64,000 nt of DNA from Aliishimia sp045106335 (GCA_045106335.1 JBGCEM010000024.1:62001-126000); one strand, 5' to 3'. Numbered from the stretch's first letter, positions 52,814-62,891 are shown. Notes: generated from the sequence alone by a model not told the origin. Numbers and translations are program-made.

Positions 52814-52829
52814 TTTATCAACTGGTAAA
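52814..52829. promoter_or_regulatory. RutR operator upstream of preT
   Basis: TTTATCA-AC-TGGTAAA matches the site at 48487-48502 with one change in one arm. A CATAAT hexamer (- strand, 52835-52830) directly abuts it and could be the -10 of preTA, so a bound RutR would block transcription. Confidence 0.7.
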
Positions 52830-52898
52830 ATTATGTCAGCGATCGTCAAAATAGGCATTGCACAGTTTTCTGGCAGACAATGTGTAACAGGTCCCAGA

Positions 52899-53540
52899 CT
52901 AGTCCCGCGATTTCTCAATGAGATCTAAAACCGAGGGACCAAATCCGTTCACAATCAACGCGACGCCCTGGGCATTCGGGTGGATCCCGTCCGCCTGAAG
53001 GTATTTCGATAAGGCGGCAGGATCTTGGCTGGGCAAACCGGCGAAAAAACTATTCAAGAACACAGTTCCATACACATCGGCCAACTCTGGATACATGCCA
53101 TCAAAGGCTTGCTTGTAATCCGGGCCATAGTTCCCGGGGGCTTGCATTCCGACCAACAAGACAGCGACGTTTGCACTTTGTGCTGCTTTCAAAATCCCAT
53201 CCAAGTTGGCGCGCGCAGCCTCTGGTGCAATGCCGCGCAGCAAATCATTGCCCCCCAAAGCAACAATCATAGCGTCGACCTCAGGCGTCAACGTCCAAGC
53301 GACCCGCGACAATCCACCCGCAGTTGTATCCCCTGAAACACCTGCATTGATCAATGTTGCCTCTGCGCCTTTCTGATCAAGCCATTGCTGCAATTGCGGT
53401 ACAAATCCAAGGTCCTCGCGCAGGCCATAACCTTGCGTCAAACTGTCCCCAAAAGCCGCAATTGTCACTGGTTGAGCCTGTGTCATCCCGGAAAAAGGGA
53501 TCAACGCGGCCAAAATCAGTGCATGAATTAACTTGCGCAT
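52899..53540 (-). CDS. tesA: Arylesterase/lysophospholipase (SGNH hydrolase, TesA)
   Basis: 213 residues with signal peptide MRKLIHALILAALIPFSGMTQA. SGNH motifs are FGDSLTQGYGL (Ser), GGND (Asn) and DGIHPN (Asp-x-x-His). It is a periplasmic ester hydrolase acting on acyl thioesters and lysophospholipids. It is divergent from the ABC ATPase gene with 51 bases between the starts, an arrangement also found with ybbA/ybbP in other bacteria. ATG 53540 has AGGTAAGA upstream. Confidence 0.9.
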   Translation of the reverse strand: MRKLIHALILAALIPFSGMTQAQPVTIAAFGDSLTQGYGLREDLGFVPQLQQWLDQKGAEATLINAGVSGDTTAGGLSRVAWTLTPEVDAMIVALGGNDLLRGIAPEAARANLDGILKAAQSANVAVLLVGMQAPGNYGPDYKQAFDGMYPELADVYGTVFLNSFFAGLPSQDPAALSKYLQADGIHPNAQGVALIVNGFGPSVLDLIEKSRD

Positions 53541-53591
53541 AATGATCTTACCTCCATATCGCAACGTAACCCCCCACAAAGGTAGGCCCGC

Positions 53592-54281
53592 ATGTCTGAT
53601 ATCGTTCTGTCCTTAACAAATGCGCAGCTTTCGCTGGATGGCAATGCCGGGCGCGTGGATATTTTGCACGGGTTGTCGCTGCAGGTTGCGCTGGGCGAAA
53701 CATTGGCTTTGGTCGGACCCTCAGGATCGGGCAAGTCATCATTGTTGATGTTGATGGGCGGTTTAGAACGCGCCACGGGCGGCACAATCACTGCATTAGG
53801 TCAGGATCTTACGGCGATGTCCGAAGATGGTCTGGCCCGATTTCGGCGCGATCATATGGGGGTTGTGTTTCAATCCTTTCACCTAATCCCCACAATGACG
53901 GCCCTGGAAAATGTCGCAACGCCGCTGGAACTTGCCGGGGTCGGCGACGCATTTGAGCGCGCTGCAGCTGAACTTGAAGCTGTTGGGTTGGCGCATCGCG
54001 CGGATCACTATCCAGCGCAAATGTCGGGGGGTGAGCAACAACGGGTTGCCCTGGCCCGCGCTGCTGCGCCCCGTCCGAAAATTTTGTTGGCCGACGAACC
54101 GACTGGCAATTTGGACGGTGTCAATGGCCAGGCAATCATGGATTTGCTGTTTGGGTTGCGCGACCGGCATGGGGCGACGTTGGTGTTGGTGACCCATGCG
54201 CCTGAACTCGCAGAGCGTTGTGATCGGGTCATCCGGCTGCGCGATGGGAATATCGAATCCACCCCCGAGGTTTCCGCATGA
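53592..54281 (+). CDS. ybbA: ABC transporter ATPase (YbbA/LolD type)
   Basis: 229 residues with Walker A GPSGSGKSS, Q-loop region FQSFHLIPTMTALENV, signature MSGGEQQRVALARA and Walker B ILLADEPTGNLDG. This is the MacB/LolD-type ATPase that works with FtsX-fold permeases. It overlaps the permease gene by 4 bases. Function of the YbbAP complex is not fixed, with lipid or lipoprotein extraction suggested by homology. Confidence 0.88.
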   Translation: MSDIVLSLTNAQLSLDGNAGRVDILHGLSLQVALGETLALVGPSGSGKSSLLMLMGGLERATGGTITALGQDLTAMSEDGLARFRRDHMGVVFQSFHLIPTMTALENVATPLELAGVGDAFERAAAELEAVGLAHRADHYPAQMSGGEQQRVALARAAAPRPKILLADEPTGNLDGVNGQAIMDLLFGLRDRHGATLVLVTHAPELAERCDRVIRLRDGNIESTPEVSA

Positions 54282-56794
54282 GCCTGCAATTATCTGCCCG
54301 ACTGGCAGCACGGGAATTGCGCGGCGGTTTGGCTGGATTTCGCATATTCTTAGCCTGTTTGGCCCTTGGGGTCGCTGCAATTGCAGCCGTCGGAACGGTG
54401 CGCGCCGCGATCGAGGCCGGACTTGCCCGCGAAGGTGCTGCCCTTTTGGGCGGGGATGCGGAAATGGAATTTACCTACCGCTTTGCCTCGGAAACTGAGC
54501 GCGCATGGTTGAACGAAACTGCTGAAACCATATCCGAGATCGTCGATTTCCGCTCGATGGCTGTCGTGCAAACGGACACCGGGCCAGAACGGGGGCTGAC
54601 GCAAGTCAAAGCGGTGGATTCTGGCTATCCTTTGGTCGGCACTGTGGTGTTGCAGCCGGATATCCCATTAAAACAAGCGATTTCTGGCCAAGGTGCCGTC
54701 ATGGAACGCGTGTTGATGGACCGGTTGGGTCTGAACATCGGGGACAATTTTGCGCTGGGAACACAAAGCTTTACCGTCAATGCGGTCTTGGAAAGGGAAC
54801 CCGACGGTGCTGCGGGTGGCTTTGCTTTGGGGCCACGCACGATCTTACGCAAAGACGCTTTAGATGGCTCGGGCCTTATCGCGCCAGGCACTTTGTTTAA
54901 CACCAAATACCGCATGATTTTGCCCCAAGGCACAGATCTGGCGGCAACTGCCGACAGCGCCGAAGACCAATTCGCCAATGCAGGCATGCGCTGGACAGAT
55001 GCACGCAATGGTGCCCCGGGTGTGTCTGAGTTCGTAAATCGTTTAGGGGCTTTTTTGATCCTTGTGGGGCTCAGCGGTCTTGCCGTTGGCGGTGTCGGGG
55101 TCTCGGCTGCCGTGCGGGCTTACATCGCGTCCAAAACCTCGGTTATTGCGACGTTGCGCACTTTGGGGGCTGAACGCGCGACGATTTTTCAAACATATTT
55201 TATTCAAATTGGGGCTTTATCGCTCCTGGGCATCGCGATGGGCCTAATACTGGGCGCATTGGCTCCAAAATTATTGGCCCCTTTGATCGAGGCGCGCCTC
55301 CCGATCCCTGCCGCCTTCGCGATCTATCCAGCGCCGCTTTTTGAAGCGGCAATTTATGGAATCCTAACGGCGTTTCTGTTTACGCTTTGGCCCCTTGCCC
55401 GTGCGGAAGAAGTCCGTGCTGCGACCTTATTCCGGGATGCACTCAGCCGCGCGAAAATCCTACCTGCCAAGCGATATATCCTGGCGACAGGGGCTGCCCT
55501 TGCTTTGCTGATCGGCTTGGCGAGTTGGTTTTCCGGCACGTGGAAATTAACCATTTGGACGGCAGGCGGTATTGCAGGGGCGCTTTTCTTGTTGATGCTG
55601 GCTGCGGTGGGGATCCGCGTCTTGTCACGCCGCTTGGCCCCCCGCATGAAAGGCCGGCCTGTCTGGCGTTGGGCTTTGTCCGCCATCGCGGGTCCGCGAG
55701 AAGGTGCAGGCGCTGTCGTTCTGTCACTCGGGCTTGGCTTGTCCGTCCTCGCCGCAGTTGGTCAAATTGATGGTAATTTGCGCCAAGCTATTTCCGGGAA
55801 CTTGCCTGATGTTGCCCCGTCTTACTTCTTTGTGGATATCCAAAAAGACCAAATGCCAGGGTATCTTGAGCGGCTCGAAAATGACGCCGCGGTAAGCCGT
55901 ATTGATTCCGCACCGATGTTGCGCGGGATCATCACGCAAATTAACGGCAAACCAGCGCAAGATGTCGCCCCGGGTCACTGGGTGTTGGAAGGGGATCGCG
56001 GCGTGACTTATTCCGAAGCAGTCCCCGACAATACGCGCTTGCTGGAAGGTGAGTGGTGGCCGCAAGATTACACAGGCCCGCCGCTCATTTCCTTTGCTGG
56101 CGAAGAAGCTGCGGAAATGGGGTTGTCCTTAGGGGATACGTTGACGCTAAACATCTTGGGGCGCGAAATCTCTGGAACCATTGCCAGTTTCCGCGAAGTC
56201 GATTTTTCCAATGCGGGGATAGGTTTTATTCTGTCCATGAACCCCTCAGCGCTGCAGGGCGCACCGCATAGCTTTATTTCGACTGTTTACGCCGAGCCGG
56301 ACGCCGAAGCGCAGATCTTGCGCGACCTGGCAAATCAGTATCCCAACATCACAGCGATCCGGGTGAAAGATGCCATCGACCGGGTAGCGGATGTGTTGGC
56401 CGGCCTTGCTGCGGCAACATCCTACGGGGCGGCAGCCACTTTGTTGACAGGGTTTCTTGTTCTTATCGGGGCTGCGGCGGCGGGAACGGGCGCGCGCATT
56501 TACGAGGCCGCTGTGCTCAAAACCTTAGGAGCCACCCGGTCGCGCATCTTAGCTAGTTTTGCGTTACGCGCCGCGATTTTGGGCGCTTGTGCAGGTATTG
56601 TTGCCTTGGCTGCAGGTATCGCAGGGGGCTGGGCGGTGGCACATTATGTGCTGGACACAGATTTCAAAATCATCTGGACCAATGCCTTTGCGATTGTCGG
56701 GGGGGGCGTCTTGGCAACCCTTTGTGCCGGTTTATTGTTCGCTTGGGCGCCTTTGGCGGAAAGTCCTGCAAAAGTGTTGCGCGCACGGGAATAG
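54278..56794 (+). CDS. ybbP: ABC transporter permease with FtsX domains (YbbP family)
   Basis: 838 residues with two FtsX-like halves: an N-terminal helix (GFRIFLACLALGVAAIAAVGTV), large periplasmic segments, a transmembrane cluster near residues 255-400, and a final triple set near 710-830. This is the size of YbbP. It overlaps the ATPase gene by ATGA. An inner-membrane export or lipid-handling machine is likely. Confidence 0.88.
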   Translation: MSLQLSARLAARELRGGLAGFRIFLACLALGVAAIAAVGTVRAAIEAGLAREGAALLGGDAEMEFTYRFASETERAWLNETAETISEIVDFRSMAVVQTDTGPERGLTQVKAVDSGYPLVGTVVLQPDIPLKQAISGQGAVMERVLMDRLGLNIGDNFALGTQSFTVNAVLEREPDGAAGGFALGPRTILRKDALDGSGLIAPGTLFNTKYRMILPQGTDLAATADSAEDQFANAGMRWTDARNGAPGVSEFVNRLGAFLILVGLSGLAVGGVGVSAAVRAYIASKTSVIATLRTLGAERATIFQTYFIQIGALSLLGIAMGLILGALAPKLLAPLIEARLPIPAAFAIYPAPLFEAAIYGILTAFLFTLWPLARAEEVRAATLFRDALSRAKILPAKRYILATGAALALLIGLASWFSGTWKLTIWTAGGIAGALFLLMLAAVGIRVLSRRLAPRMKGRPVWRWALSAIAGPREGAGAVVLSLGLGLSVLAAVGQIDGNLRQAISGNLPDVAPSYFFVDIQKDQMPGYLERLENDAAVSRIDSAPMLRGIITQINGKPAQDVAPGHWVLEGDRGVTYSEAVPDNTRLLEGEWWPQDYTGPPLISFAGEEAAEMGLSLGDTLTLNILGREISGTIASFREVDFSNAGIGFILSMNPSALQGAPHSFISTVYAEPDAEAQILRDLANQYPNITAIRVKDAIDRVADVLAGLAAATSYGAAATLLTGFLVLIGAAAAGTGARIYEAAVLKTLGATRSRILASFALRAAILGACAGIVALAAGIAGGWAVAHYVLDTDFKIIWTNAFAIVGGGVLATLCAGLLFAWAPLAESPAKVLRARE

Positions 56795-56837
56795 TCCCCG
56801 TGAACTCACCGTCGAAAGCGATTACGTTAGGGCAACA

Positions 56838-57725
56838 ATGCGAATCGGTGAGATTATGACAACTCAGCTTCCTATGCCGGTAACGGCCCCTTTTTCCAAA
56901 GCGCAGCGCGCCATGTTGGTGAACTTGATTGCGCGTGCTGTGCGTTCCGAAATCATGCCTCGGTTCCGTAACTTGGATGACAGTCAAATTCAAACCAAAG
57001 CGGGTCCGTCCGATTTGGTCACGCAAGCCGATCTTGCAGCCGAGGCGATGATCAAGCGCGGTCTGCAAACGGCCTTTCCAAGTGCTGTCATTATCGGCGA
57101 AGAGGCGGCTGAAACAGATCCCGAGTTTCGTCAAAAGCTGAACGAGGCCGAGCTGGGTCTGATCATCGATCCTGTCGACGGAACTTGGAATTTTGCCAAT
57201 GGACTGCCTGTCTTTGGCACCATTCTGGCCGCGACGCGCTTTGGGCGCCCGGTGTTTGGGCTGATTTACGATCCTATTGGACAGGACTTTATCTGGACGG
57301 ATATTGAAACCGCGTCCACTTGGGTGCCACGCGGTAAACGCGCGCGTCCACTGACCAGCAGTGCGCAGACCGCGTTGAGCAAGCTCAAAGGTTATGTCGA
57401 TCTGGTGTTCATGCCGGAAGACGAAAAAGCCAAGGCCAGTCACGCGGCTTTGGCCTTGGGCGAGGTGACTACTTTGCGTTGCTCCGCCCATCACTATCGG
57501 CTGTTGGCGCAAGGGTCTGTGGACTTTGTGATGGCGAATAAGCTGAACCCGTGGGACCATGCTGCGGGGGTTTTGTTGTGCCAAAAAGCAGGTGGGCATG
57601 CAGCGATGTTGGATGGCACGCCCTACACGACAGGCATTGAAAGCGGATATCTTTTATGTGCTGGCAACAAGGATATGTGGGACGCCTTGGCGGCTCATTT
57701 TCACGAATTGCAGCCCGAGGTCTGA
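56838..57725 (+). CDS. Inositol monophosphatase family protein
   Basis: About 295 residues from ATG 56838 (AGGG five bases upstream; ATG 56856 is an alternative). The Mg2+ sites are GEEAAETD, IIDPVDGTWNFANG and NPWDHAAGVLL. It hydrolyses a sugar or inositol phosphate, or a related monophosphate such as histidinol phosphate. It lies 43 bases after ybbP and 5 bases before the next gene, so they may share a transcript. Confidence 0.87.
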   Translation: MRIGEIMTTQLPMPVTAPFSKAQRAMLVNLIARAVRSEIMPRFRNLDDSQIQTKAGPSDLVTQADLAAEAMIKRGLQTAFPSAVIIGEEAAETDPEFRQKLNEAELGLIIDPVDGTWNFANGLPVFGTILAATRFGRPVFGLIYDPIGQDFIWTDIETASTWVPRGKRARPLTSSAQTALSKLKGYVDLVFMPEDEKAKASHAALALGEVTTLRCSAHHYRLLAQGSVDFVMANKLNPWDHAAGVLLCQKAGGHAAMLDGTPYTTGIESGYLLCAGNKDMWDALAAHFHELQPEV

Positions 57726-57730
57726 GCCCT

Positions 57731-58294
57731 ATGGGAAACCCGTTTTTCTTTGGATATGGATCGTTGGTGAACCGCGCAACGCATGCTTATCCAAACGCGG
57801 CCCCGGCAAAGGCGACGGGATGGCAGCGTGGCTGGGTTGATACTTTGGCGCATCCCTACGCCTATCTTACGGCCATTCGTAGCCCCGGGAAATCCATAGA
57901 GGGTTTGATTGCCGAAGTTCCCGGCGGGGATTGGGCCGCTTTGGATGAACGCGAAGACGCGTATGATCGGATTGCGGATACCGAAAATGTGACACACCAG
58001 CATGCAAGCGCGGCGGATATTGCGATTTATGCGGTCCCTCCGACCAAGACCGAGACACAAGACCCAATGCCGATATTGCTCAGCTATCTGGACGTTGTGA
58101 TCCAAGGCTACATCCAGGAATTTGGATCCGCAGGGGCCGAGCGGTTTTTGGCGACAACAACAGGGTGGCAGCGTCCGATTTTAAATGACCGGACGGCCCC
58201 AATCTATCCCCGCGCACAGATCCTGTCGGGGGCAGAAAAGACTTTTGTTGACAGCGCCCTGCGGGTATTGGGGTCTGAGGTTATCGCGCCTTAA
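57731..58294 (+). CDS. Gamma-glutamylcyclotransferase-like protein
   Basis: 187 residues from ATG 57731. FFGYGSLVNRATH at the N-terminus is the hallmark of the GGCT fold; GWQRGWV and a conserved acidic DEREDAYDRI follow, where the catalytic Glu sits. It may form 5-oxoproline from a gamma-glutamyl compound. The last 14 bases overlap the convergent gltX gene. Confidence 0.8.
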   Translation: MGNPFFFGYGSLVNRATHAYPNAAPAKATGWQRGWVDTLAHPYAYLTAIRSPGKSIEGLIAEVPGGDWAALDEREDAYDRIADTENVTHQHASAADIAIYAVPPTKTETQDPMPILLSYLDVVIQGYIQEFGSAGAERFLATTTGWQRPILNDRTAPIYPRAQILSGAEKTFVDSALRVLGSEVIAP

Positions 58295-59603
58295 TCACCT
58301 GCAGCAGCGGCAACAAAGCGGCCATGTCCGGCCCGTGGCTTTGCCCTGTCAATGCTTTGCGCAGAGGCATAAACAACCCCCGTCCTTTGCGCCCTGTGGT
58401 CTCTTTCACAGCAGTGGTCCACGCGCCCCAAGAGGTAGCATCAAACGGGCCTTCAGGCAGCAAGGTCAGGGCCTGCGCGACAAAATCACGATCTTCATCG
58501 TCAATTACCGGATCTGCCCCATCGCGACACAGCGCCCACCAGGGCCCCAAATCGTTCAAAGTTTCGATGTTATCTTTGCACACAGCCCAAAACCCAGCCG
58601 CTTTGTCATCCGGGACGCCCAACGCTTTGATCACGTCTACCACATCTGCCAGATCGCGCGATTGCAGATAGCGTCCGGTCAGAGGGTACAGATCTTGGAC
58701 GTCGAATTTGGTGGGGGCGCTGCCGAATTTGGTGAGATCGAAGTTCTCAATCAGCTCAGGCAAAGTCATGCGCAGCTCAACTGGATCAGAGGATCCCAAC
58801 CGTGCGAGGTGGCTTAACAAGGCCATTGGCTGAACACCCGCCGCGCGCAGATCTCGCAAAGCCAAGGTACCAAGGCGTTTAGAAAGCGGCTCACCCTGGG
58901 GACCGGTCAGCAACGAGTGATGCGCAAAGTTCGGCACCGTGCCGCCCAAAGCCGAGATGATTTGAATTTGTGTTGCGGTATTCGTCACATGATCCGAGCC
59001 ACGCACAACATGGGTGACTCCCATATCCGTGTCATCAACAACAGAGGCAATGGTGTACAACACCTGTCCATCCGCACGGATCAACACAGGATCCGACACC
59101 GACGCTGCATCAATGGACACATTGCCCAGGATCCCATCGGTCCACTCAATGCGCTGTTGATCCAGCTTGAAACGCCACACACCGTCGCCACGTTCCTCGC
59201 GCAGAATTGTCTTTTCTGCGTCGCTCAGATCCAGTGCCGCCCGGTCATAGACAGGTGGTTTGCCCATGTTCAGCTGTTTTTTGCGCTTCAGATCCAGCTC
59301 GGTCGGGGTTTCGAACGCCTCATAGAACCGCCCCATGTCGCGCAGCATATCGGCAGCCTCGGCATAACGTTCCAAACGCTCGGATTGACGCTCTTCGCGG
59401 TCCCAGGTCAGGCCCAACCATTCCAGATCTTCGCGGATCGCATCCACATATTCTTGTTTTGAACGCTCTGGATCCGTGTCGTCGATACGTAGGATGAATG
59501 TCCCACCCGCCGCTTGTGCGATCATGTAATTCATCAGCGCGGTGCGCAGATTACCAATGTGCAAATACCCAGTGGGCGAAGGAGCGAAACGCGTGGTGGT
59601 CAT
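58281..59603 (-). CDS. gltX: Glutamyl-tRNA synthetase
   Basis: 440 residues of class I GluRS. The HIGH-type motif is PSPTGYLHIGNLRTA at the N-terminus, and the KMSKS-type motif is PLSKRLGTL. The start at 59603 has GGAGA eight bases upstream; the upstream open stretch to 59741 is not typical. It charges tRNA-Glu, and in many alphaproteobacteria two GluRS paralogues exist, so this may be one of them. It is divergent from the MBL gene. Confidence 0.93.
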   Translation of the reverse strand: MTTTRFAPSPTGYLHIGNLRTALMNYMIAQAAGGTFILRIDDTDPERSKQEYVDAIREDLEWLGLTWDREERQSERLERYAEAADMLRDMGRFYEAFETPTELDLKRKKQLNMGKPPVYDRAALDLSDAEKTILREERGDGVWRFKLDQQRIEWTDGILGNVSIDAASVSDPVLIRADGQVLYTIASVVDDTDMGVTHVVRGSDHVTNTATQIQIISALGGTVPNFAHHSLLTGPQGEPLSKRLGTLALRDLRAAGVQPMALLSHLARLGSSDPVELRMTLPELIENFDLTKFGSAPTKFDVQDLYPLTGRYLQSRDLADVVDVIKALGVPDDKAAGFWAVCKDNIETLNDLGPWWALCRDGADPVIDDEDRDFVAQALTLLPEGPFDATSWGAWTTAVKETTGRKGRGLFMPLRKALTGQSHGPDMAALLPLLQVIKAR

Positions 59604-59779
59604 GAAAAAGTCTCCGGTCAGGACCCGCGCCGTATGGCGCAGGCCAAGGGATTTGTCCAGAAAATCAACGCAAAGTCGTGCGGCTTTCATCACAGAAGCT
59701 TGAGGCGCAGTATTAGAACGGGAAATTGTCGCACTGTGCATTATATTTCGTATACCTCAGTTAATTTAAGGATCCCCAG

Positions 59780-60706
59780 ATGAGCAATTTGATTTCTCGC
59801 CGTGCTGCGTTGGCCGGTGCCGCAGCTTTGCCTTTGGCCGCGACGATGGCGGGCTCGACCCGCGCTGCAGCGCCGATGATGGGGGCGTCTGCCCCAAAAT
59901 TTATGCGTGTCAAAGTGGGCGCATTTGAAGTGACCAATATGCTGGTCGGCACGCGCACTGTGCCAGGGCCGCAGAATATCTTCGGGATGAATGTCGATGC
60001 GGACACGTTTGGTAAAGTGTCTGACGCGGCCAATTTGTCCACGGAGGCCGCACAGTTTTTCTTCCACCCGCCAATTGTAAACACGGGTTCTGAGTTGATC
60101 TTGTTTGACACAGGTCTAAGTCCCGACGGCACATCCGCGGCACTGAACGCAGCCGGCTACAGCGCAGATCAGGTGGACAAAGTGGTTCTGACCCACATGC
60201 ACGGCGACCACATCGGCGGATTGATGAAAGACGGAACACCCACATTCGCCAATGCCAGCTACATTACCGGTCGCGTTGAATTTGATACCTGGTCCAAAGC
60301 GGGCAATGAGAATTTTGATAGCAAGGTTAAACCGCTGGCCGATAAGATGAGCTTTGTCGAAGACGGCGCGTCAATTGCACCGGGCATCACAGCGATGGGT
60401 GCGTTCGGACACACGCCGGGCCACATGACCTATCTGCTGGATTCAAACGGCACCCAGATGTTGTTGGGTGCTGACTTTGCCAACCACTATGTATGGTCGC
60501 TCGCGCATCCTAAGTGGGAGGTCAAATTCGACATGGACAAATCCGCAGCGGCCGCGACCCGCACGCGCATTTTGGACATGCTCAGCGCGGACAAGATCGC
60601 GTTTTCAAGCTATCACATGCCGTTCCCGGCCTTCGGGTATGTGGACACACATGGCGACGGTTACCACTATGTGCCCCACACCTATCAGCTGTTGATGGAT
60701 ACGTAA
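59780..60706 (+). CDS. Tat-exported metallo-beta-lactamase-fold hydrolase
   Basis: 308 residues. A twin-arginine-type leader (SRRAALAGAAALPLAATMAG) is followed by an MBL-fold domain with HMHGDHIGG (139-147), GHTPGHMTYLL and GADFANHYV holding the metal ligands. It should bind zinc in the periplasm. Substrate unknown; quorum-quenching lactonases share this fold. It starts 176 bases from gltX, divergently. Confidence 0.85.
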   Translation: MSNLISRRAALAGAAALPLAATMAGSTRAAAPMMGASAPKFMRVKVGAFEVTNMLVGTRTVPGPQNIFGMNVDADTFGKVSDAANLSTEAAQFFFHPPIVNTGSELILFDTGLSPDGTSAALNAAGYSADQVDKVVLTHMHGDHIGGLMKDGTPTFANASYITGRVEFDTWSKAGNENFDSKVKPLADKMSFVEDGASIAPGITAMGAFGHTPGHMTYLLDSNGTQMLLGADFANHYVWSLAHPKWEVKFDMDKSAAAATRTRILDMLSADKIAFSSYHMPFPAFGYVDTHGDGYHYVPHTYQLLMDT

Positions 60707-60724
60707 GCCATCCGGCGCGGGCGT

Positions 60725-61243
60725 TTAGGCGTCCGCGCTGTTTTTCGCATGCCAAGTGCGCAGTTGACTAAGGATCTCGCGGTAATTTCCATCTAAGTGC
60801 TGCGTGTTCAGGTTCAGATGATAGGCCCAGGACTCTGCCGGATCGTCAGGTTGCAGCATGTCTTGTTTGTAAGACCCAAGCCGTTCTGGTTGGCGCATTG
60901 AGATCCCAATGCTGGGTCCCAAAGCGGTCTTGATCACGCCAAAACGCGCGATAGAGCGCCAAGACAACGGCATCGGCAGCACATCGCCCGAGATCTGGTT
61001 TTGATCCAGACGCAAACCTGTCTTGGGGTTCTGTTTCGTGCGCGCATATGCCCAAGCTGGTCCGCAAGCCGCCGCCAAAAGCAAGGCCGCACCCAGCAAT
61101 AGCACCGCACGGATCGGGGCAAAAAAGCCGGAAAACAGCCCCAAGATAAGGAGCGCCGCACCGCACCACGCCAAGACCAAAGCGCGCTGTGCCATGGGCT
61201 TGTTGCTAGACACATAGACTATTTCATTTTGCTCAACTGTCAT
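60725..61243 (-). CDS. Hypothetical membrane protein
   Basis: 172 residues with two adjacent hydrophobic segments near the N-terminus (ALVLAWCGAALLILGLFSGFF and AVLLLGAALLLAAACG), then a soluble domain. No family recognised. It overlaps the end of nadE by 11 bases on the same strand, so it is co-transcribed downstream of nadE. The convergent MBL gene ends 18 bases away. Confidence 0.6.
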   Translation of the reverse strand: MTVEQNEIVYVSSNKPMAQRALVLAWCGAALLILGLFSGFFAPIRAVLLLGAALLLAAACGPAWAYARTKQNPKTGLRLDQNQISGDVLPMPLSWRSIARFGVIKTALGPSIGISMRQPERLGSYKQDMLQPDDPAESWAYHLNLNTQHLDGNYREILSQLRTWHAKNSADA

Positions 61244-62891
61244 CTCGCCACCTATTCACAATTGGATATCGACGATCTAGCCAGAAAGCGGCTTTGGTCA
61301 AGCGTGGACCGGGCGCGGATTGGAAACGTTTGTACTCACTTATATAAATCAGCTTCTCGACCTGTCGGGCTGTGTCGCGGTCAAACCCTTCAGCGACGCA
61401 ATCGGCAATGGATCCGTCCTCATCCACGAGGATTTCCAACAGGCGATCCAACACGGGATAATCGGGCAAGCTGTCACTGTCTTTTTGATCATCTCGCAGT
61501 TCGGCCGAAGGCGGTTTGGTGATGATCCGATCTGGGATCACTTCGCCGCTAGGTCCCATCATCCAGTCGCGATGGTGGGCATTGCGCCACCTGCAGGTTT
61601 CAAACACCCGCATTTTATAGAGATCTTTGATGGGGTTATACCCGCCCGCCATGTCGCCATAGATCGTTGCATAGCCCACCGCGACTTCGGATTTATTGCC
61701 AGTGGTCAGCAGCATTTCACCAAACTTATTGGACAGTGACATCAACAACAGCCCGCGCAGACGCGATTGGATGTTCTCTTCCGTCAGGCCCGGTTCTGTG
61801 CCCTCAAAAAGCGGAGCAAGCGTTTCGGTCACAGCTGTGCGGGGGCCAGAAATGGGCACAAAATCATAGCGCGCGCTCAAAGCCTTGGCGCAGGCCTTGG
61901 CGTCTTCTAAGGACGCATCCGAGGTATATTCCGAGGGCAACATGACGCAGCGCACATTGTCGGCACCCAACGCATCCACTGCGATTGTGGCCACTAACGC
62001 AGAATCAATCCCGCCCGACATGCCGAGCAGCACCTTTTTGAACCCGGTCTTGCCCATGTAATCGCGCAGGCCCGTGACCATGACGCGGTAATCCTGCTCC
62101 CACGCATCCGGATCCACTGTTTTGACCCCATCGCGCACGCGCCACCCATCCGGCCCGCGTTCCAAATCCACATGCGCCACCGTTTCGTCAAACACCGGCA
62201 GCTTTACCGCCAATGCGCCCCCAGGGTTCAGCGCAAAGCTGCCGCCATCGAACACCTGATCGTCTTGTCCGCCCAACATGTTAAGGTAGACCAGCGGCAA
62301 TCCCGTTTCCACGACCCGTTGCACCATATTGTTCAACCGGGTTTCGAATTTACCGCGATAATAGGGCGAACCATTGGGCACCAACAAGAATTCCGCGCCA
62401 GTTTCTTCCAAAGTTTCAGAGACTTCCGCATGCCACGCGTCTTCGCAGATCGGACTGCCAATGCGGGTGTTGCCGACGGAATAAGGTCCGCCCAACGGGC
62501 CTGAATCAAAAATCCGCACTTCATCAAACACGGTCTCATTGGGCAGGTTGTGCTTCAACACACGGCTGGCAATCTTTCCGCCGCGACAAATGAAATAGGC
62601 ATTAAACAGCTTGCCATCTGTCGCATAAGGCCCCCCGATTGCCAATGCAGGCCCATCTGCACAGTCTTGCGCCAAGGCCTCAACCGCAGCCATCGCGGCT
62701 TTGTGAAACGCGGGCTTCATCACCAGATCTTGTGCATTATAGCCGCTGATGAACATCTCGGGCAGGGCCACCAAATCAGCGCCTGCCTCTTTGCCTTTGG
62801 CCCAAGCCGCGCGGGCTTTGTCTGCGTTGCCCGTAAGATCGCCGACTGTCGGGTTTAATTGGCCCAAAGTGATCCGAAACCGCTCTGTCAT
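61233..62891 (-). CDS. nadE: Glutamine-dependent NAD+ synthetase
   Basis: 552 residues in two domains. The N-terminal nitrilase-type glutaminase has its Glu in LPEMFISGYN, Lys in the middle and Cys in GSPICEDAWH. The C-terminal synthetase has the PP-loop GMSGGIDSALVA. It makes NAD from deamido-NAD, ATP and glutamine, finishing the route started by NadD at 36474-37076. ATG 62891 has AAAGG upstream. Confidence 0.93.
   Translation of the reverse strand: MTERFRITLGQLNPTVGDLTGNADKARAAWAKGKEAGADLVALPEMFISGYNAQDLVMKPAFHKAAMAAVEALAQDCADGPALAIGGPYATDGKLFNAYFICRGGKIASRVLKHNLPNETVFDEVRIFDSGPLGGPYSVGNTRIGSPICEDAWHAEVSETLEETGAEFLLVPNGSPYYRGKFETRLNNMVQRVVETGLPLVYLNMLGGQDDQVFDGGSFALNPGGALAVKLPVFDETVAHVDLERGPDGWRVRDGVKTVDPDAWEQDYRVMVTGLRDYMGKTGFKKVLLGMSGGIDSALVATIAVDALGADNVRCVMLPSEYTSDASLEDAKACAKALSARYDFVPISGPRTAVTETLAPLFEGTEPGLTEENIQSRLRGLLLMSLSNKFGEMLLTTGNKSEVAVGYATIYGDMAGGYNPIKDLYKMRVFETCRWRNAHHRDWMMGPSGEVIPDRIITKPPSAELRDDQKDSDSLPDYPVLDRLLEILVDEDGSIADCVAEGFDRDTARQVEKLIYISEYKRFQSAPGPRLTKAAFWLDRRYPIVNRWRDDS

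Noticed and set aside
56670..57599. 309-codon - strand frame opposite the inositol monophosphatase gene
   Set aside because: Long because of codon bias on the opposite strand; composition is H/R/Q-rich and the + strand carries all family motifs.
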